A program made the translations under genes and the position numbers. Below, one piece after another: positions 9,243 to 18,616 of a stretch of DNA of 64,000 bases (position 1 is the stretch's first letter; every line of letters starts with the position of its first letter). The notes under the pieces were generated by a model. The model ran no database searches, had not been told where the DNA came from, and saw nothing but the letters and a program-made list of their open reading frames with translations. Origin of the DNA: Amycolatopsis oliviviridis (lineage in GTDB: Bacteria > Actinomycetota > Actinomycetes > Mycobacteriales > Pseudonocardiaceae); assembly GCF_014654365.1 (NCBI RefSeq), contig NZ_BNAY01000002.1:496001-560000 (forward strand). Reading direction: 5' to 3'.

Positions 9243-10214
9243 ATGCCCACGGCAGTGCAGATCCGGCGAACCGGCGGTCCCGAAGTCCTTGAGCCGGCGC
9301 AAGTCGAGGTGGGCGAACCCGGCGCCGGGGAACTGCTCGTGGACGTCGCCGCGGCCGGCGTCAACTACATCGACACCTATCACCGCGAGGGCATCTACCC
9401 GATCGACACGCCGTTCATCCTGGGGATGGAAGGCGCGGGCACGGTGGCCGCGGTCGGCGCGGACGTGACCGGGTTCACCGTCGGCGACAGGGTCGCCTGG
9501 CAGGGTTCGCTCGGCAGCTACGCCCAGCGCCGTCTGCTTCCGTCCTCGATCGCGGTGAAGATCCCGGACGGCGTGACCGAGGAGACGGCCGCCGCGACGA
9601 TGCTCCAAGGTGTCACCGCGCACGCGCTGATCGCTTCGACCTACGAGGTCAAGGCGGGCGACGACGTGCTGATCCACGCCGCCGCGGGCGGGATGGGCCT
9701 GCTGCTGGTCCAGCTGGCCAAGGCACGCGGCGCGCGGGTGATCGGCACCGTCTCCACCGACGAGAAGGCCGAACTCGCCAAGCAGGCGGGCGCGGACGAC
9801 GTCATCCGCTACGACCAGGTCGACTTCGCCAAGGCCACCCGTGACCTCACCGGCGGCAAGGGCGTCTCGGTGGTCTACGACGGCGTCGGCAAGTCCACTG
9901 TGGACGGCAGCCTGGCGAGCCTGAAGGTCCGCGGCCTGCTCGCCCTCTACGGCGCGGCCAGCGGCCCGGTGCCGCCGATCGACCCGCAGCTGCTCAACCG
10001 CAGCGGCTCGGTGTACCTCACCCGGCCGACCTCCGCGCACTACGTGCTCACCCGCGAGGAACTGGAGTGGCGGGTGAACGAGCTGTTCGCCGCCGTTCAG
10101 GACGGCTCGCTGAACATCCGGATCGGCGGCCGCTACCCGCTGGCCGACGCCCGCCAGGCGCACGAAGACCTCCAGGGGCGGCGCACCACCGGCAAGCTCC
10201 TGCTGATCCCGTGA
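9243..10214 (+). CDS. qor: Quinone oxidoreductase (zeta-crystallin/MDR family)
   Basis: 323 residues. It is a zinc-free medium-chain dehydrogenase that reduces quinones with NADPH, one electron at a time in characterised relatives. It shows the GroES-like N-domain (GVNYIDTYHREGIYP, FILGMEGAGTV) and a Rossmann domain with AAAGGMGLLLVQLAKARGAR (about residues 147-166). The catalytic zinc cysteines of alcohol dehydrogenases are absent. The start ATG 9243 has a strong GAGGAGG-type RBS. It is coupled to a GNAT gene by a GTGA overlap. Confidence 0.92.
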   Translation: MPTAVQIRRTGGPEVLEPAQVEVGEPGAGELLVDVAAAGVNYIDTYHREGIYPIDTPFILGMEGAGTVAAVGADVTGFTVGDRVAWQGSLGSYAQRRLLPSSIAVKIPDGVTEETAAATMLQGVTAHALIASTYEVKAGDDVLIHAAAGGMGLLLVQLAKARGARVIGTVSTDEKAELAKQAGADDVIRYDQVDFAKATRDLTGGKGVSVVYDGVGKSTVDGSLASLKVRGLLALYGAASGPVPPIDPQLLNRSGSVYLTRPTSAHYVLTREELEWRVNELFAAVQDGSLNIRIGGRYPLADARQAHEDLQGRRTTGKLLLIP

Positions 10215-10747
10215 CAGCGCCTTGGCCCGACGACATCCGGCTCACCGGCGAGGGGCTCGTCCTGCGGGAGTGGCGCGAAGACGACGTCGCTTTCATGCCC
10301 GGGCTGTTCGACAATCCCGCGGTCGCGCGGTTCACGCCGCTGCCGTCGCCGTTCGACGAGGTGGCGGCGAAGGCTCACTACGCGAAGTACGTCGGCAGCC
10401 GCGCCGAAGGCAAGGGACTGCGGCTGGCCATCACGACCGACGGCGGCGAGCCGCTCGGCGAGGTGGTGCTGTTGCTGAAGGAGGGTCTCTCGGGGCCCGC
10501 CGAACTTGGCTACGCCGTCGGCCCCGCGCATCGCGGACAGGATCTGGCGGCCCGGTCGCTGCGGGTTCTCACCGCGTACGCGCTGGAGCTCGGGCTCAGC
10601 CCGCTGAGGCTGCAGATCGACTCCGAGAACGCGGCGAGCGAGGCCGTCGCGCGCCGGGTCGGCTACGCCCTGACCGACGCGCCGCCGGAGGCGAAGGTCG
10701 AGAAGGGCCTGGAGATCACCCTGCTCACCTGGGGATACAGCGGCTGA
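10211..10747 (+). CDS. GNAT family N-acetyltransferase (RimJ/RimL-like)
   Basis: 178 residues. Features include LVLREWREDDV at the N-terminus, LGYAVGPAHRGQDLAARSLR (about residues 95-114), which holds the acetyl-CoA pyrophosphate-binding loop (R-G-Q-D-L-A), and LRLQIDSENAASEAVARRVGY, typical of the RimJ/L branch. It transfers an acetyl group from acetyl-CoA to an amine; the substrate is unknown. The GTG start overlaps the qor stop (GTGA). It is followed 4 bp later by a perfect hairpin. Confidence 0.85.
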   Translation: MTAPWPDDIRLTGEGLVLREWREDDVAFMPGLFDNPAVARFTPLPSPFDEVAAKAHYAKYVGSRAEGKGLRLAITTDGGEPLGEVVLLLKEGLSGPAELGYAVGPAHRGQDLAARSLRVLTAYALELGLSPLRLQIDSENAASEAVARRVGYALTDAPPEAKVEKGLEITLLTWGYSG

Positions 10748-10751
10748 CGGG

Positions 10752-10810
10752 AAGTACATGAAGGCCCCCTTCCTGTACCTAGGCGCAAGGAAGGGGGCCT
10801 TCATGTACTT
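10752..10810. terminator. Bidirectional hairpin terminator (GAAGGCCCCCTTCC family, copy 1)
   Basis: Perfect 22-bp arms, 10752-10773 (AAGTACATGAAGGCCCCCTT...) and 10789-10810, around a 15-nt loop. It lies between the convergent GNAT and cold-shock-like genes, within 4 bp of both stops. The core GAAGGCCCCCTTCC...GGAAGGGGGCCTTC recurs at 23522-23588. Confidence 0.85.
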
Positions 10811-10813
10811 CGG

Positions 10814-11056
10814 TCAAGCCGACCGCACCCAGACGGCCCGCAGCCGGAATTCGTCCTGTTCGGCGTGCTCGACGGTGAGCTCCACCTCGTCACCGACATG
10901 AAGCTCCCGGAACGCTCCGGGGCGGACACCGGTGATCATCGAATAGTGGACCCAGACGGGATCGGCGAAGTCGGCCGACTCGACCACTCCCCAGCCGTCG
11001 TCCACCAGCCAGGAGCGGACCCGGCCGCGGTGGACACGGCCGTCGGAAGTCCCCAT
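10814..11056 (-). CDS. Divergent cold-shock-domain-like small protein
   Basis: 80 residues. The OB-fold pattern of cold-shock proteins is recognisable: GRVRSWLVDDGWGVVESADF, then DPVWVHYSMI, then GDEVELTVEH. The usual RNP1 (KGFGFI) is reduced to DGWGVV, and the HYSMI segment corresponds to the RNP2 region. Nucleic-acid binding is therefore plausible but untested. The ATG at 11056 shares one base with the stop of the FKBP gene (TGATG), so the two are probably coupled. An odd pairing of a cytoplasmic protein with a lipoprotein gene. Confidence 0.75.
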   Translation of the reverse strand: MGTSDGRVHRGRVRSWLVDDGWGVVESADFADPVWVHYSMITGVRPGAFRELHVGDEVELTVEHAEQDEFRLRAVWVRSA

Positions 11057-11631
11057 CAGCCCTTGTCGGTCGGGACGCTCACCGCGTCCGTGACGAACAC
11101 GAGGGTCTCGTTCGGCGCGATACCGCGGCCGCCCTCGCCGTAGCCGAGGTCCGGCGGGATGATCAGCAGCCGCCGCGCGCCCTGCTTGATCCCTTCGAGG
11201 CCCTGGTCCCAGCCCTTGATGACCATGCCGGCGCCGAGGGTCAGGTCGAACGGCTCGCCCCGGTCGAACGAGCTGTCCAGCTTCTGCTTGTTCGACCAGG
11301 TGACCAGCGAATAGTTCATCTTCAGGTTGGCGCCCGACTTGGCGCCCTCGCCGGTACCGGGCTCGAGGTCCTTGGTGATGAGCTTCTTCGGCGGGTCGCA
11401 GTCGTCCGGGATGGTGATGGTCGGCGCCTCGCCGAACTTCCCGGTGGTCTTCACGTCCTCCGCCGTGCACTCCTTGCCCGTCGGGGCCTTCGAGGCCGGG
11501 GCCGACGTCGAAGCCGACGCGGGGGCGGCGCCGGAGGTCTGGACCGAACCTGCGGTGTTCTGTTTCTCGCCACAGGCCGCCAGGGCGAGCACGCCCGCGC
11601 CGATGACCACGATCTTGCCGAATGTGCGCAT
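11056..11631 (-). CDS. FKBP-type peptidyl-prolyl cis-trans isomerase lipoprotein
   Basis: 191 residues from the ATG at 11631, chosen because it begins a lipoprotein signal (MRTFGKIVVIGAGVLALAAC, lipobox LAAC with the acylated cysteine at position 20). A longer in-frame start would run into the helicase gene. After an Ala/Ser/Pro-rich spacer the FKBP domain occupies the C-terminal 105 residues (FDLTLGAGMVIKGWDQGLEG, ARRLLIIPPDLGYGEGGRG, ETLVFVTDAVSV). It would speed proline isomerisation in proteins outside the membrane. It starts 10 bp after the helD stop. Confidence 0.93.
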   Translation of the reverse strand: MRTFGKIVVIGAGVLALAACGEKQNTAGSVQTSGAAPASASTSAPASKAPTGKECTAEDVKTTGKFGEAPTITIPDDCDPPKKLITKDLEPGTGEGAKSGANLKMNYSLVTWSNKQKLDSSFDRGEPFDLTLGAGMVIKGWDQGLEGIKQGARRLLIIPPDLGYGEGGRGIAPNETLVFVTDAVSVPTDKG

Positions 11632-11641
11632 GCGGCCGACC

Positions 11642-13903
11642 TTAGCCAAGACCTTCCAGCGCCGGAACCAGGTCACCGGTCTGCACTACGCCCATCCGAC
11701 GGGTCGCCCTGGTCAGAGCCACATAAAGGTCGTTGAGCCCGCGCGGGGACCCGGCGACGACCTCGTCCGGGGCGACCAGCACCACCGAGTCGAACTCCAG
11801 GCCCTTCGCCCGCTCGACCGGCATCACCGAGACCCGGTCTCCCGCTTCACCGAGCACCTCGGAAACCGGTTCGATCATCGGGACCGGGCACAGCACGGCG
11901 ACCGTCCCACCGTCCACAGCGGACAGTTCGGCGCCGACGATCCCCGGCAGCGTGCCGGCGAGATCCGCGGGTTCCACGGAACGCAGCCACGGCTCGAAAC
12001 CGGTCTCCCGCACCGAAACCGGCGCTTCCAGTTCCGGGTTGACGTCGGCGAGCACCCGGGACGCGACGGCCATGATCTCCGCCGGGGTCCGGTAGTTCAC
12101 GGTCAGCTCTTCGAGCCGCCAGCGATCGGCGACGTAGGGCGACAGCACCTCGCCCCAGGACCGCGCGCCGCCGGAAGCGCCGGTCTGGGCGACGTCGCCG
12201 ACCAGCGTCATCGACCGGTTCGGCGACCGGCGCATCAGCAGCCGCCAGTCCATCGCGGTCAGTTCCTGTGCCTCGTCGACGATCACGTGCCCGAAGGTCC
12301 AGGTCCGGTCCTGGGCGGCCCGCTGCGCCGCGGTCATCTCACTGCGGCGATGCTGGCGCTCGGCGAACAGCTCCGCGTCGAGGACGTCGCCGACCCGCAG
12401 CAGTTCCTCGTCGATGATCTCCTCGTCCTGTTCGAGGATGTCGAGCACGCCTTCCGCGTACGCGCGGTCTTCCCGCTCGCGACGGGCGCTTTCGGCCCGG
12501 GCCTCGGTGTCGTCCTCGCCGAGCAGTTCGGCGAGTTCGTCGAGCAGCGGGACGTCCGACGGGCTCCACTTCGCGTCCGTCGGACTGTAGAGATGCTCAC
12601 GATCGGTGTCCGACAAGGCTTTCCCGGCCGCGCTGCGCAGCCGTTCGCGGTCGGCGAACAGCTCGTCGAGGACGATCTCGGGGGTGAGCTGCGGCCACAG
12701 TCCGTTGATCGCGGTGGCCACGTTCTTGTCGGCGGCGACCTCGGCCCGGATGTCCTGGACGTCGCGCGCGTCGAGCAGGTCCTCCCCCAGCTTGCGGGCG
12801 GCCTGGCGGGTCAGCGCGTCGAGGAGGTCGGAGACGAAGATGCGCCGCGCGAGGTTGTGCGGACGGCGCGACCGCCGGGCCCGCGTCCGCGCCTCGGTGC
12901 AGGTCTTGCGGTCGAGCATGAGGATCTCGCGCTCGAACTCGATCTCCAGCACCGGTTCCGGGACGCGCTGACGGTCGCGGACGGCGTTGGCGAGCACGTC
13001 GGCCATCACCGGACGGCCCTTGATCTCGGCGGCCTCGCGGGTGACCGGCCCGGTGGCGTCCAGGCCCGGGTACAGCTGCCCCATCGTGGCGAGCAGCACC
13101 CCGGTCTCGCCCAGCGACGGCAGGACCTGCCCGATGTAGCGCAGGAACGTGCTGTTCGGCCCGACCACCAGCACGCCGCGCGTGGTGAGCTGCTGGCGGT
13201 GGGTGTAGAGCAGGTACGCCGCGCGGTGCAGCGCGACCGCGGTCTTGCCGGTGCCCGGACCGCCCTGGACCACCAGGACGCCGTTCGGCGACGCGCGGAT
13301 GATGCGGTCCTGCTCGGCCTGGATGGTGGCGACGATGTCGCTCATCTCACCCGTGCGACGGCGTTCGAGCGCGGCCAGCAGTGCCGCCTCCCCCGCGAGA
13401 CCGAGGTCTTGCCCCTGGTCGGCGGCCGAGAGGTCGAGGATCTCGTCGTCGACGCCGACGACCTTCCGGCTCAGCGACCGGATGTGGCGGCGCCGCCGCA
13501 CACCTTCGGGTGACGCGGCGGTGGCGAGGTAGAAGGGCCGCGCGACCGGCGCGCGCCAGTCGACGAGCAGCGGGCGGTAGTCGTCGTCCTCGTCGAACAG
13601 CCCGAGCCGCCCGATGTAGGTGGTCTCTTCGGCGTGGCCGGGCAGGAAGTCGAGGCGGCCGAAGCACAGGCCCTGCTCGACGGAGCCCAGCTGGGACAGC
13701 CGGTCGGTGTACAGCGTCGTGGCGACGTCGCGTTCGGTGCGGGCCTGCGGGGTGCCGCCGGTCTGGCGCAGCGTCTGGTCGAGCCTGCGCTGGGCGTCGA
13801 CGCGTTCGGCGTCGAGCTTGCGGTAGAGGGTGGTGACGTACTCCTGTTCGAGCGCGACATCACGCTCGAGCGCGTCGAGTTCCCGGTCCGGGGACACGGA
13901 CAA
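11642..13903 (-). CDS. HelD-like superfamily 1 helicase / RNA polymerase-associated ATPase
   Basis: 753 residues. Walker A is GGPGTGKTAVALH (about residue 217), preceded by an N-terminal coiled coil (EQEYVTTLYRKLDAERVDAQ) and followed by a long insertion. Motifs II and III are VIVDEAQELTAMDW and TLVGDVAQTG; the C-terminal motifs are LTVNYRTP, AKGLEFDSVV and LYVALTRATRR. This is the actinobacterial HelD plan; such proteins pull stalled RNA polymerase off DNA, and some (HelR) give rifamycin tolerance. The proposed start is TTG 13903; an in-frame GTG at 13897 is equally possible. I did not see a rifamycin-associated element upstream. Confidence 0.87.
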   Translation of the reverse strand: MSVSPDRELDALERDVALEQEYVTTLYRKLDAERVDAQRRLDQTLRQTGGTPQARTERDVATTLYTDRLSQLGSVEQGLCFGRLDFLPGHAEETTYIGRLGLFDEDDDYRPLLVDWRAPVARPFYLATAASPEGVRRRRHIRSLSRKVVGVDDEILDLSAADQGQDLGLAGEAALLAALERRRTGEMSDIVATIQAEQDRIIRASPNGVLVVQGGPGTGKTAVALHRAAYLLYTHRQQLTTRGVLVVGPNSTFLRYIGQVLPSLGETGVLLATMGQLYPGLDATGPVTREAAEIKGRPVMADVLANAVRDRQRVPEPVLEIEFEREILMLDRKTCTEARTRARRSRRPHNLARRIFVSDLLDALTRQAARKLGEDLLDARDVQDIRAEVAADKNVATAINGLWPQLTPEIVLDELFADRERLRSAAGKALSDTDREHLYSPTDAKWSPSDVPLLDELAELLGEDDTEARAESARREREDRAYAEGVLDILEQDEEIIDEELLRVGDVLDAELFAERQHRRSEMTAAQRAAQDRTWTFGHVIVDEAQELTAMDWRLLMRRSPNRSMTLVGDVAQTGASGGARSWGEVLSPYVADRWRLEELTVNYRTPAEIMAVASRVLADVNPELEAPVSVRETGFEPWLRSVEPADLAGTLPGIVGAELSAVDGGTVAVLCPVPMIEPVSEVLGEAGDRVSVMPVERAKGLEFDSVVLVAPDEVVAGSPRGLNDLYVALTRATRRMGVVQTGDLVPALEGLG

Positions 13904-14025
13904 AAGCAGCCTGCTTTCGGAGGTGGGACAGGGGCCGAAGAAACTACAACGGCGCCCGTCATCATCTCATTCCCGCTGTCGCACCCCGGGGGTCCGGCTC
14001 CCCGGGCGCCGGCGACACCCCTCTA

Positions 14026-14089
14026 TGCAATTAGTCCTCTGGATGCGGTAGTTGCACGCGCAAGTACCGCATCCAGAGGACTAAATGCG
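14026..14089. repeat. 64-bp dispersed hairpin, copy 2 of 5
   Basis: Arms ATTAGTCCTCTGGATGCGGT and ACCGCATCCAGAGGACTAAA around GTTGCACGCGCAA. It lies 8 bp downstream of the ctaB stop and upstream of helD, all on the minus strand, so here it would end the ctaB transcript rather than separate convergent genes. Confidence 0.85.
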
Positions 14090-14097
14090 AGCTGCCC

Positions 14098-15078
14098 TTA
14101 GAAAGGCAGCCCGATGGTGGGGAGCCCGATGGCCGAGTCCACGGCCAGCGCGACGAACACGATCATCAGGTACGTGTTCGAGCGGTGGAACAGCGACATC
14201 GGCTTGGTCTCCTCTCCGCGCCGCACCGCCGCGTTCAGGCTGTGCGCGTAGAAGAGGAACCAGCCGCCCGCCAGGATGGCGAACGTCGTGTAGATCCAGC
14301 TCGTCACCGGGACCAGCAGGAGCGTCCAGGCGACCATCACCCACGAGTAGATGACGATCTGCCGCGCCACGTGCTGCGGGGTGGCGACCACCGGCAGCAT
14401 CGGGACGCCGGCGCGCTCGTAGTCGTCGCGGTACTTCATGCCCAGCGCCCAGGTGTGCGGCGGGGTCCAGAAGAAGATGACGCCGAACATCACGAACGCG
14501 GGCCATTCGACGGTGCCGGTGACGGCGGCCCAGCCGATGACGACCGGCATGCAGCCCGCCGCGCCGCCCCAGACCACGTTCTGTGACGTACGCCGCTTCA
14601 GCAGCAGCGTGTAGACGAAGATGTAGAACAGGATCGTCGCGATCGCGAGGATCGCCGAGAGCAGGTTCACCGTGAGATAGAGCACGGCGAACGAGAGGAC
14701 ACCGAGCGCGAGACCGAAGATCAACGCGCCGCGCCGGGGCACCGAATCCTTCACCAGCGGGCGGCGTTTGGTGCGGTTCATCACCTTGTCGATGTCCGCG
14801 TCGATGACGCAGTTCAAGGCGTTGGCACTGCCCGCGGCCATGGTGCCGCCCACGAGCGTCGCGAGCACCAGCCACGGCGACGGGATTTCCCGTCCTGCCA
14901 GGAACATCGCGGGAATCGTGGTGACGAGGAGGAGCTCGATCACCCTGGGCTTCGCGAGGGCGGCGTACGCGCCGACGACCTGGCGGATTGTTCGCCGGCC
15001 ACCGTGCGGTCGTTCACCGGTCGGATGTACGGCGCTGGTGCTGTCACTGCGTCCGTGCGCAGCGTTCACCAACGACAT
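14098..15078 (-). CDS. ctaB: Protoheme IX farnesyltransferase (heme O synthase)
   Basis: 326 residues, UbiA-family prenyltransferase with about nine membrane segments. It adds farnesyl to heme B to give heme O, the substrate of CtaA. The first aspartate-rich motif is [20 protein letters not shown] (about residues 88-107), and the second region is [19 protein letters not shown]. The ATG at 15078 is preferred over an ATG 12 codons upstream because GGGAG lies at RBS distance. Divergent from the pentose-phosphate operon. Confidence 0.95.
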   Translation of the reverse strand: MSLVNAAHGRSDSTSAVHPTGERPHGGRRTIRQVVGAYAALAKPRVIELLLVTTIPAMFLAGREIPSPWLVLATLVGGTMAAGSANALNCVIDADIDKVMNRTKRRPLVKDSVPRRGALIFGLALGVLSFAVLYLTVNLLSAILAIATILFYIFVYTLLLKRRTSQNVVWGGAAGCMPVVIGWAAVTGTVEWPAFVMFGVIFFWTPPHTWALGMKYRDDYERAGVPMLPVVATPQHVARQIVIYSWVMVAWTLLLVPVTSWIYTTFAILAGGWFLFYAHSLNAAVRRGEETKPMSLFHRSNTYLMIVFVALAVDSAIGLPTIGLPF

Positions 15079-15378
15079 TTCACTCCCTGCGTCAGTTTTC
15101 GGGGCGGGGCCCACCAGGCTTCCGGGTGATGTGGCGGCCCCGGATCCGGAGTGTTCTGAACCCTTCCCCGATGTTAGACGTGCTGTTTCCAGAGGGTGAT
15201 CGCGGGTCCTCGACCGGCCGAACCATTAGGCTGGCCGCGGTGGCTCGCGGCGTGCCTCTGCGAACGGCCCGGAGCAGGAATATCGTCCCTTCCGGATCGA
15301 TTGAGATTAGTAGCGGTACGCGTGGGCTACCCACGAGGGAAGAGAAGCCACAACCTGATGACGGGGAGTTCGAGTTCA
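15079..15378. other. Divergent ctaB/tkt intergenic region
   Basis: About 300 bp with no convincing coding frame. It must hold the ctaB promoter (leftward) and the tkt operon promoter (rightward). I see no strong palindromic operator and no riboswitch that I can recognise. Confidence 0.6.
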
Positions 15379-17481
15379 GTGTCCGAAACCGCCTCTACCA
15401 GCGAGAAGAACCCACTCCTCGGGCGCAACGTGCCCGCCGACTGGACCGACATCGACACGCGGGCCGTCGACACCGTGCGGGTGCTCGCCGCGGACGCGGT
15501 CGAGAACTGCGGCAGCGGTCACCCCGGCACCGCGATGAGCCTGGCGCCGCTCGCCTACACGCTCTTCCAGCGGACGCTGCGTCATGACCCGGCGGACCCC
15601 GAATGGCCCGCCCGTGACCGCTTCGTCCTCTCCGCCGGTCACTCGAGCCTCACCCTCTACATCCAGCTCTACCTCGCCGGCTTCGGCCTGGAGCTGGAAG
15701 ACCTGAAGCAGCTCCGCAAGTGGGACTCGAAGACCCCGGGTCACCCGGAGTACCGCCACACCAAGGGCGTCGAGACCACCACCGGCCCGCTCGGCCAAGG
15801 CCTGGCCAACGCGGTCGGCATGGCGATGGCGGCCCGCCGCGAGCGCGGCCTGCTGGACCCGGACGCCCCGCAGGGCGAGAGCATCTTCGACCACTACGTC
15901 TACGTCGTCGCCTCCGACGGCGATATCGAAGAGGGCGTCACCGCCGAGGCCTCCTCGATCGCCGGCCGCCAGGAGCTGGGCAACCTCATCGTCTTCTGGG
16001 ACGACAACGAGATCTCGATCGAGGACGACACCAAGATCGCGCTGTCCGAGGACGTCGTGAAGCGCTATGAGGCCTACGGGTGGCACACCCAGGTCGTCGA
16101 GGGTGGCGAGGACGTCGTCGCGATCGAAGAGGCGATCAAGGCCGCGAAGGCCGAGACCGAGCGCCCGTCGTTCATCGCGCTGAAGACCGTCATCGGGTAC
16201 CCGGCGCCGAAGAAGATGGGCACCGGCAAGGCCCACGGCGCCGCGCTCGGCGCCGAAGAGGTCGCCGCGGTCAAGGAGTACCTGGGCTTCGACAAGGACC
16301 GGGACTTCCAGGTCGACGACGAGGTCATCGCGCACACCCGCCAGGCCGTCGACCGCGGCAAGACCGCCCGCGCCGAATGGCAGGAGAAGTTCGAGGCGTG
16401 GGGCGCCGCCAACCCGGAGCGCAAGAAGATCGCGGACCGAATGGCCACCCGCTCGCTGCCCGAGGGCTTCGCGGACAACCTGCCGAAGTGGGAGCCGGAC
16501 GCCAAGGGCGTCGCGACCCGCAAGGCCTCCGGTGAGGTGCTCAACGCCCTCGCCGACCCGCTTCCCGAGCTGTGGGGCGGTTCCGCGGACCTCGCGGAGA
16601 GCAACAACACCACCATGAAGGGGGCCGACTCGTTCGGCCCGGAGAAGGCTTCCACCGACATGTGGAAGACCAGCCCGTATGGCCGGACGCTGCACTTCGG
16701 CATCCGCGAGCACGCGATGGGCTCGATCCTCAACGGCATCGCGCTGCACGGCGGCACCCGCCCCTACGGCGCGACGTTCCTGATCTTCTCCGACTACATG
16801 CGCCCGCCCGTGCGGCTGGCCGCGCTGATGAAGGCGCCGGTCACCTACGTGTGGACGCACGACTCGATCGGCCTGGGCGAGGACGGCCCCACCCACCAGC
16901 CGATCGAGCAGCTCTCCTCGCTGCGCGCGATCCCCGGCCTCAACGTCGTCCGCCCGGCGGACGCCAACGAGACCGCGTACGCGTGGAAGGCCGTCCTGGA
17001 GGACGTCCACCACCCGTCGGGCCTCGCGCTGACCCGGCAGAACGTGCCGGTCCTGGAGGGCACCAGCGCCGAAGGCGTCAAGCGGGGCGGTTACGTCCTC
17101 GCCGAGGCGTCCAACGGCAGCCCCGAGGTCGTCCTGATCGCGACCGGTTCCGAGGTCCAGCTGGCCGTCGAGGCCCGCAAGACCCTCGAAGCCGACGGCA
17201 TCCCGGCGAGCGTCGTCTCGATGCCGTGTGTCGAGTGGTTCGACGCGCAGGACCAGTCCTACAAGGACTCGGTCATCCCGCCGTCGGTCAAGGCGCGCGT
17301 CTCCGTCGAAGCCGGGATCGCCCAGTCGTGGCACCGCTTCACCGGTGACGCCGGGGTGAACGTTTCGATCGAGCACTTCGGTGCGTCGGCCGACGCCGCC
17401 ACACTGTTCCGTGAGTTCGGTTTCACCGCGGAGGCAGTCGTCGAAGCCGCCCGTCGCTCGATCTCCAACACCAAGAACTGA
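15379..17481 (+). CDS. tkt: Transketolase
   Basis: 700 residues, the usual length. A thiamine diphosphate enzyme that moves two-carbon units between ketoses and aldoses. Seen: [20 protein letters not shown] near the N-terminus, [19 protein letters not shown] with the GDG-type cofactor motif (about residues 175-193), [12 protein letters not shown], and the pyrimidine-domain [17 protein letters not shown]. The GTG at 15379 has GGGGAG about 10 nt upstream; an ATG at 15358 (7 codons longer) cannot be excluded. First gene of tkt-tal-pgi-zwf-opcA-pgl. Confidence 0.97.
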   Translation: MSETASTSEKNPLLGRNVPADWTDIDTRAVDTVRVLAADAVENCGSGHPGTAMSLAPLAYTLFQRTLRHDPADPEWPARDRFVLSAGHSSLTLYIQLYLAGFGLELEDLKQLRKWDSKTPGHPEYRHTKGVETTTGPLGQGLANAVGMAMAARRERGLLDPDAPQGESIFDHYVYVVASDGDIEEGVTAEASSIAGRQELGNLIVFWDDNEISIEDDTKIALSEDVVKRYEAYGWHTQVVEGGEDVVAIEEAIKAAKAETERPSFIALKTVIGYPAPKKMGTGKAHGAALGAEEVAAVKEYLGFDKDRDFQVDDEVIAHTRQAVDRGKTARAEWQEKFEAWGAANPERKKIADRMATRSLPEGFADNLPKWEPDAKGVATRKASGEVLNALADPLPELWGGSADLAESNNTTMKGADSFGPEKASTDMWKTSPYGRTLHFGIREHAMGSILNGIALHGGTRPYGATFLIFSDYMRPPVRLAALMKAPVTYVWTHDSIGLGEDGPTHQPIEQLSSLRAIPGLNVVRPADANETAYAWKAVLEDVHHPSGLALTRQNVPVLEGTSAEGVKRGGYVLAEASNGSPEVVLIATGSEVQLAVEARKTLEADGIPASVVSMPCVEWFDAQDQSYKDSVIPPSVKARVSVEAGIAQSWHRFTGDAGVNVSIEHFGASADAATLFREFGFTAEAVVEAARRSISNTKN

Positions 17482-17495
17482 AGGGGAAAGCAAGC

Positions 17496-18608
17496 ATGAG
17501 CACCGACAAGCTCGCGCAGCTGTCCGAGGCCGGGGTGTCGATCTGGCTCGACGACCTGTCGCGTGAGCGCCTGAACACCGGCAACCTCGCGGGCCTGATC
17601 CGCGACAAGCACGTCGTGGGCGTGACGACCAACCCGACGATCTTCGCCAACGCGATGTCGAAGGGCGAGGCGTACGACGAGCAGACCAAGGAGCTCGCCG
17701 CCCGCGGCGCCGACGTCGAGGCCACCATCCGAGAGCTGACCACCACCGACGTGCGCAACGCCGCGGACCTGTTCCGTGACGTGTACACCGCCACGAACGG
17801 GGTCGACGGCCGGGTGTCCATCGAGGTGGACCCGCGGCTGGCCAAGGACTCCGACAAGACGGTGGCCGAGGCGCAGGACCTGTGGAAGACCGTGGACCGG
17901 CCGAACGTGCTGATCAAGATCCCGGCCACCGAAGAGGGGATCCCCGCGATCACCAAGACCCTCGCCGAAGGCATCAGCGTCAACGTCACGCTGATCTTCT
18001 CGGTCGAGCGGTACCGGGCGGTCATCGAGGCCTACTTCGCCGGTCTGGAGCAGGCGAAGGCCAACGGCCACGACCTCAAGGGCATCCACTCGGTCGCGTC
18101 GTTCTTCGTGTCCCGTGTGGACACCGAGATCGACAAGCGCCTCGATGCGATCGGCACCGACGCGGCCACCGCCCTGCGCGGCGAGGCCGCGATCGCCAAC
18201 GCGCGGCTCGCCTACGCGGCGTTCGAGGAGCTCTTCGCTTCGGACCGCTGGAAGGCGCTCGCCGAGGCGGGCGCGAACCCGCAGCGTCCGCTGTGGGCCT
18301 CCACCGGCGTGAAGGACCCGCAGTACTCCGACACCCGCTACGTGGACCAGCTCGTCGTCAAGGACACGGTCAACACGATGCCGGAGAAGACCCTCGACGC
18401 CGCGGGCGACCACGCCGAGATCACCGGTGACACGGTGACCGGCAAGGGCCCCGACGCGCAGGTCGTCTTCGACAAGCTGCGTGTGGTCGGCATCGACATC
18501 GACGACGTGTTCCTGACGCTGGAGAACGAGGGCGTCGAGAAGTTCGAGAAGTCGTGGACCGAGCTTCTCGAGACCGTCACCGGACAGCTGGAAAAGGCGA
18601 AGGACTGA
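17496..18608 (+). CDS. tal: Transaldolase
   Basis: 370 residues, the long actinobacterial/cyanobacterial form. It transfers dihydroxyacetone units from sedoheptulose 7-phosphate to glyceraldehyde 3-phosphate. Landmarks are [46 protein letters not shown] (with the Schiff-base lysine) and [19 protein letters not shown]. It starts 14 bp after tkt behind GAAGGGGAAA, a good RBS. An 8-bp gap separates it from pgi. Confidence 0.97.
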   Translation: MSTDKLAQLSEAGVSIWLDDLSRERLNTGNLAGLIRDKHVVGVTTNPTIFANAMSKGEAYDEQTKELAARGADVEATIRELTTTDVRNAADLFRDVYTATNGVDGRVSIEVDPRLAKDSDKTVAEAQDLWKTVDRPNVLIKIPATEEGIPAITKTLAEGISVNVTLIFSVERYRAVIEAYFAGLEQAKANGHDLKGIHSVASFFVSRVDTEIDKRLDAIGTDAATALRGEAAIANARLAYAAFEELFASDRWKALAEAGANPQRPLWASTGVKDPQYSDTRYVDQLVVKDTVNTMPEKTLDAAGDHAEITGDTVTGKGPDAQVVFDKLRVVGIDIDDVFLTLENEGVEKFEKSWTELLETVTGQLEKAKD

Positions 18609-18616
18609 TCTGGACC

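Noticed and set aside
11327..13513. 728-codon plus-strand frame opposite helD
   Set aside because: Shadow of the helicase coding strand; no motifs or RBS.
13904..14097. Rifamycin-associated element upstream of helD
   Set aside because: I found no match to the inverted repeat that I remember for that element.
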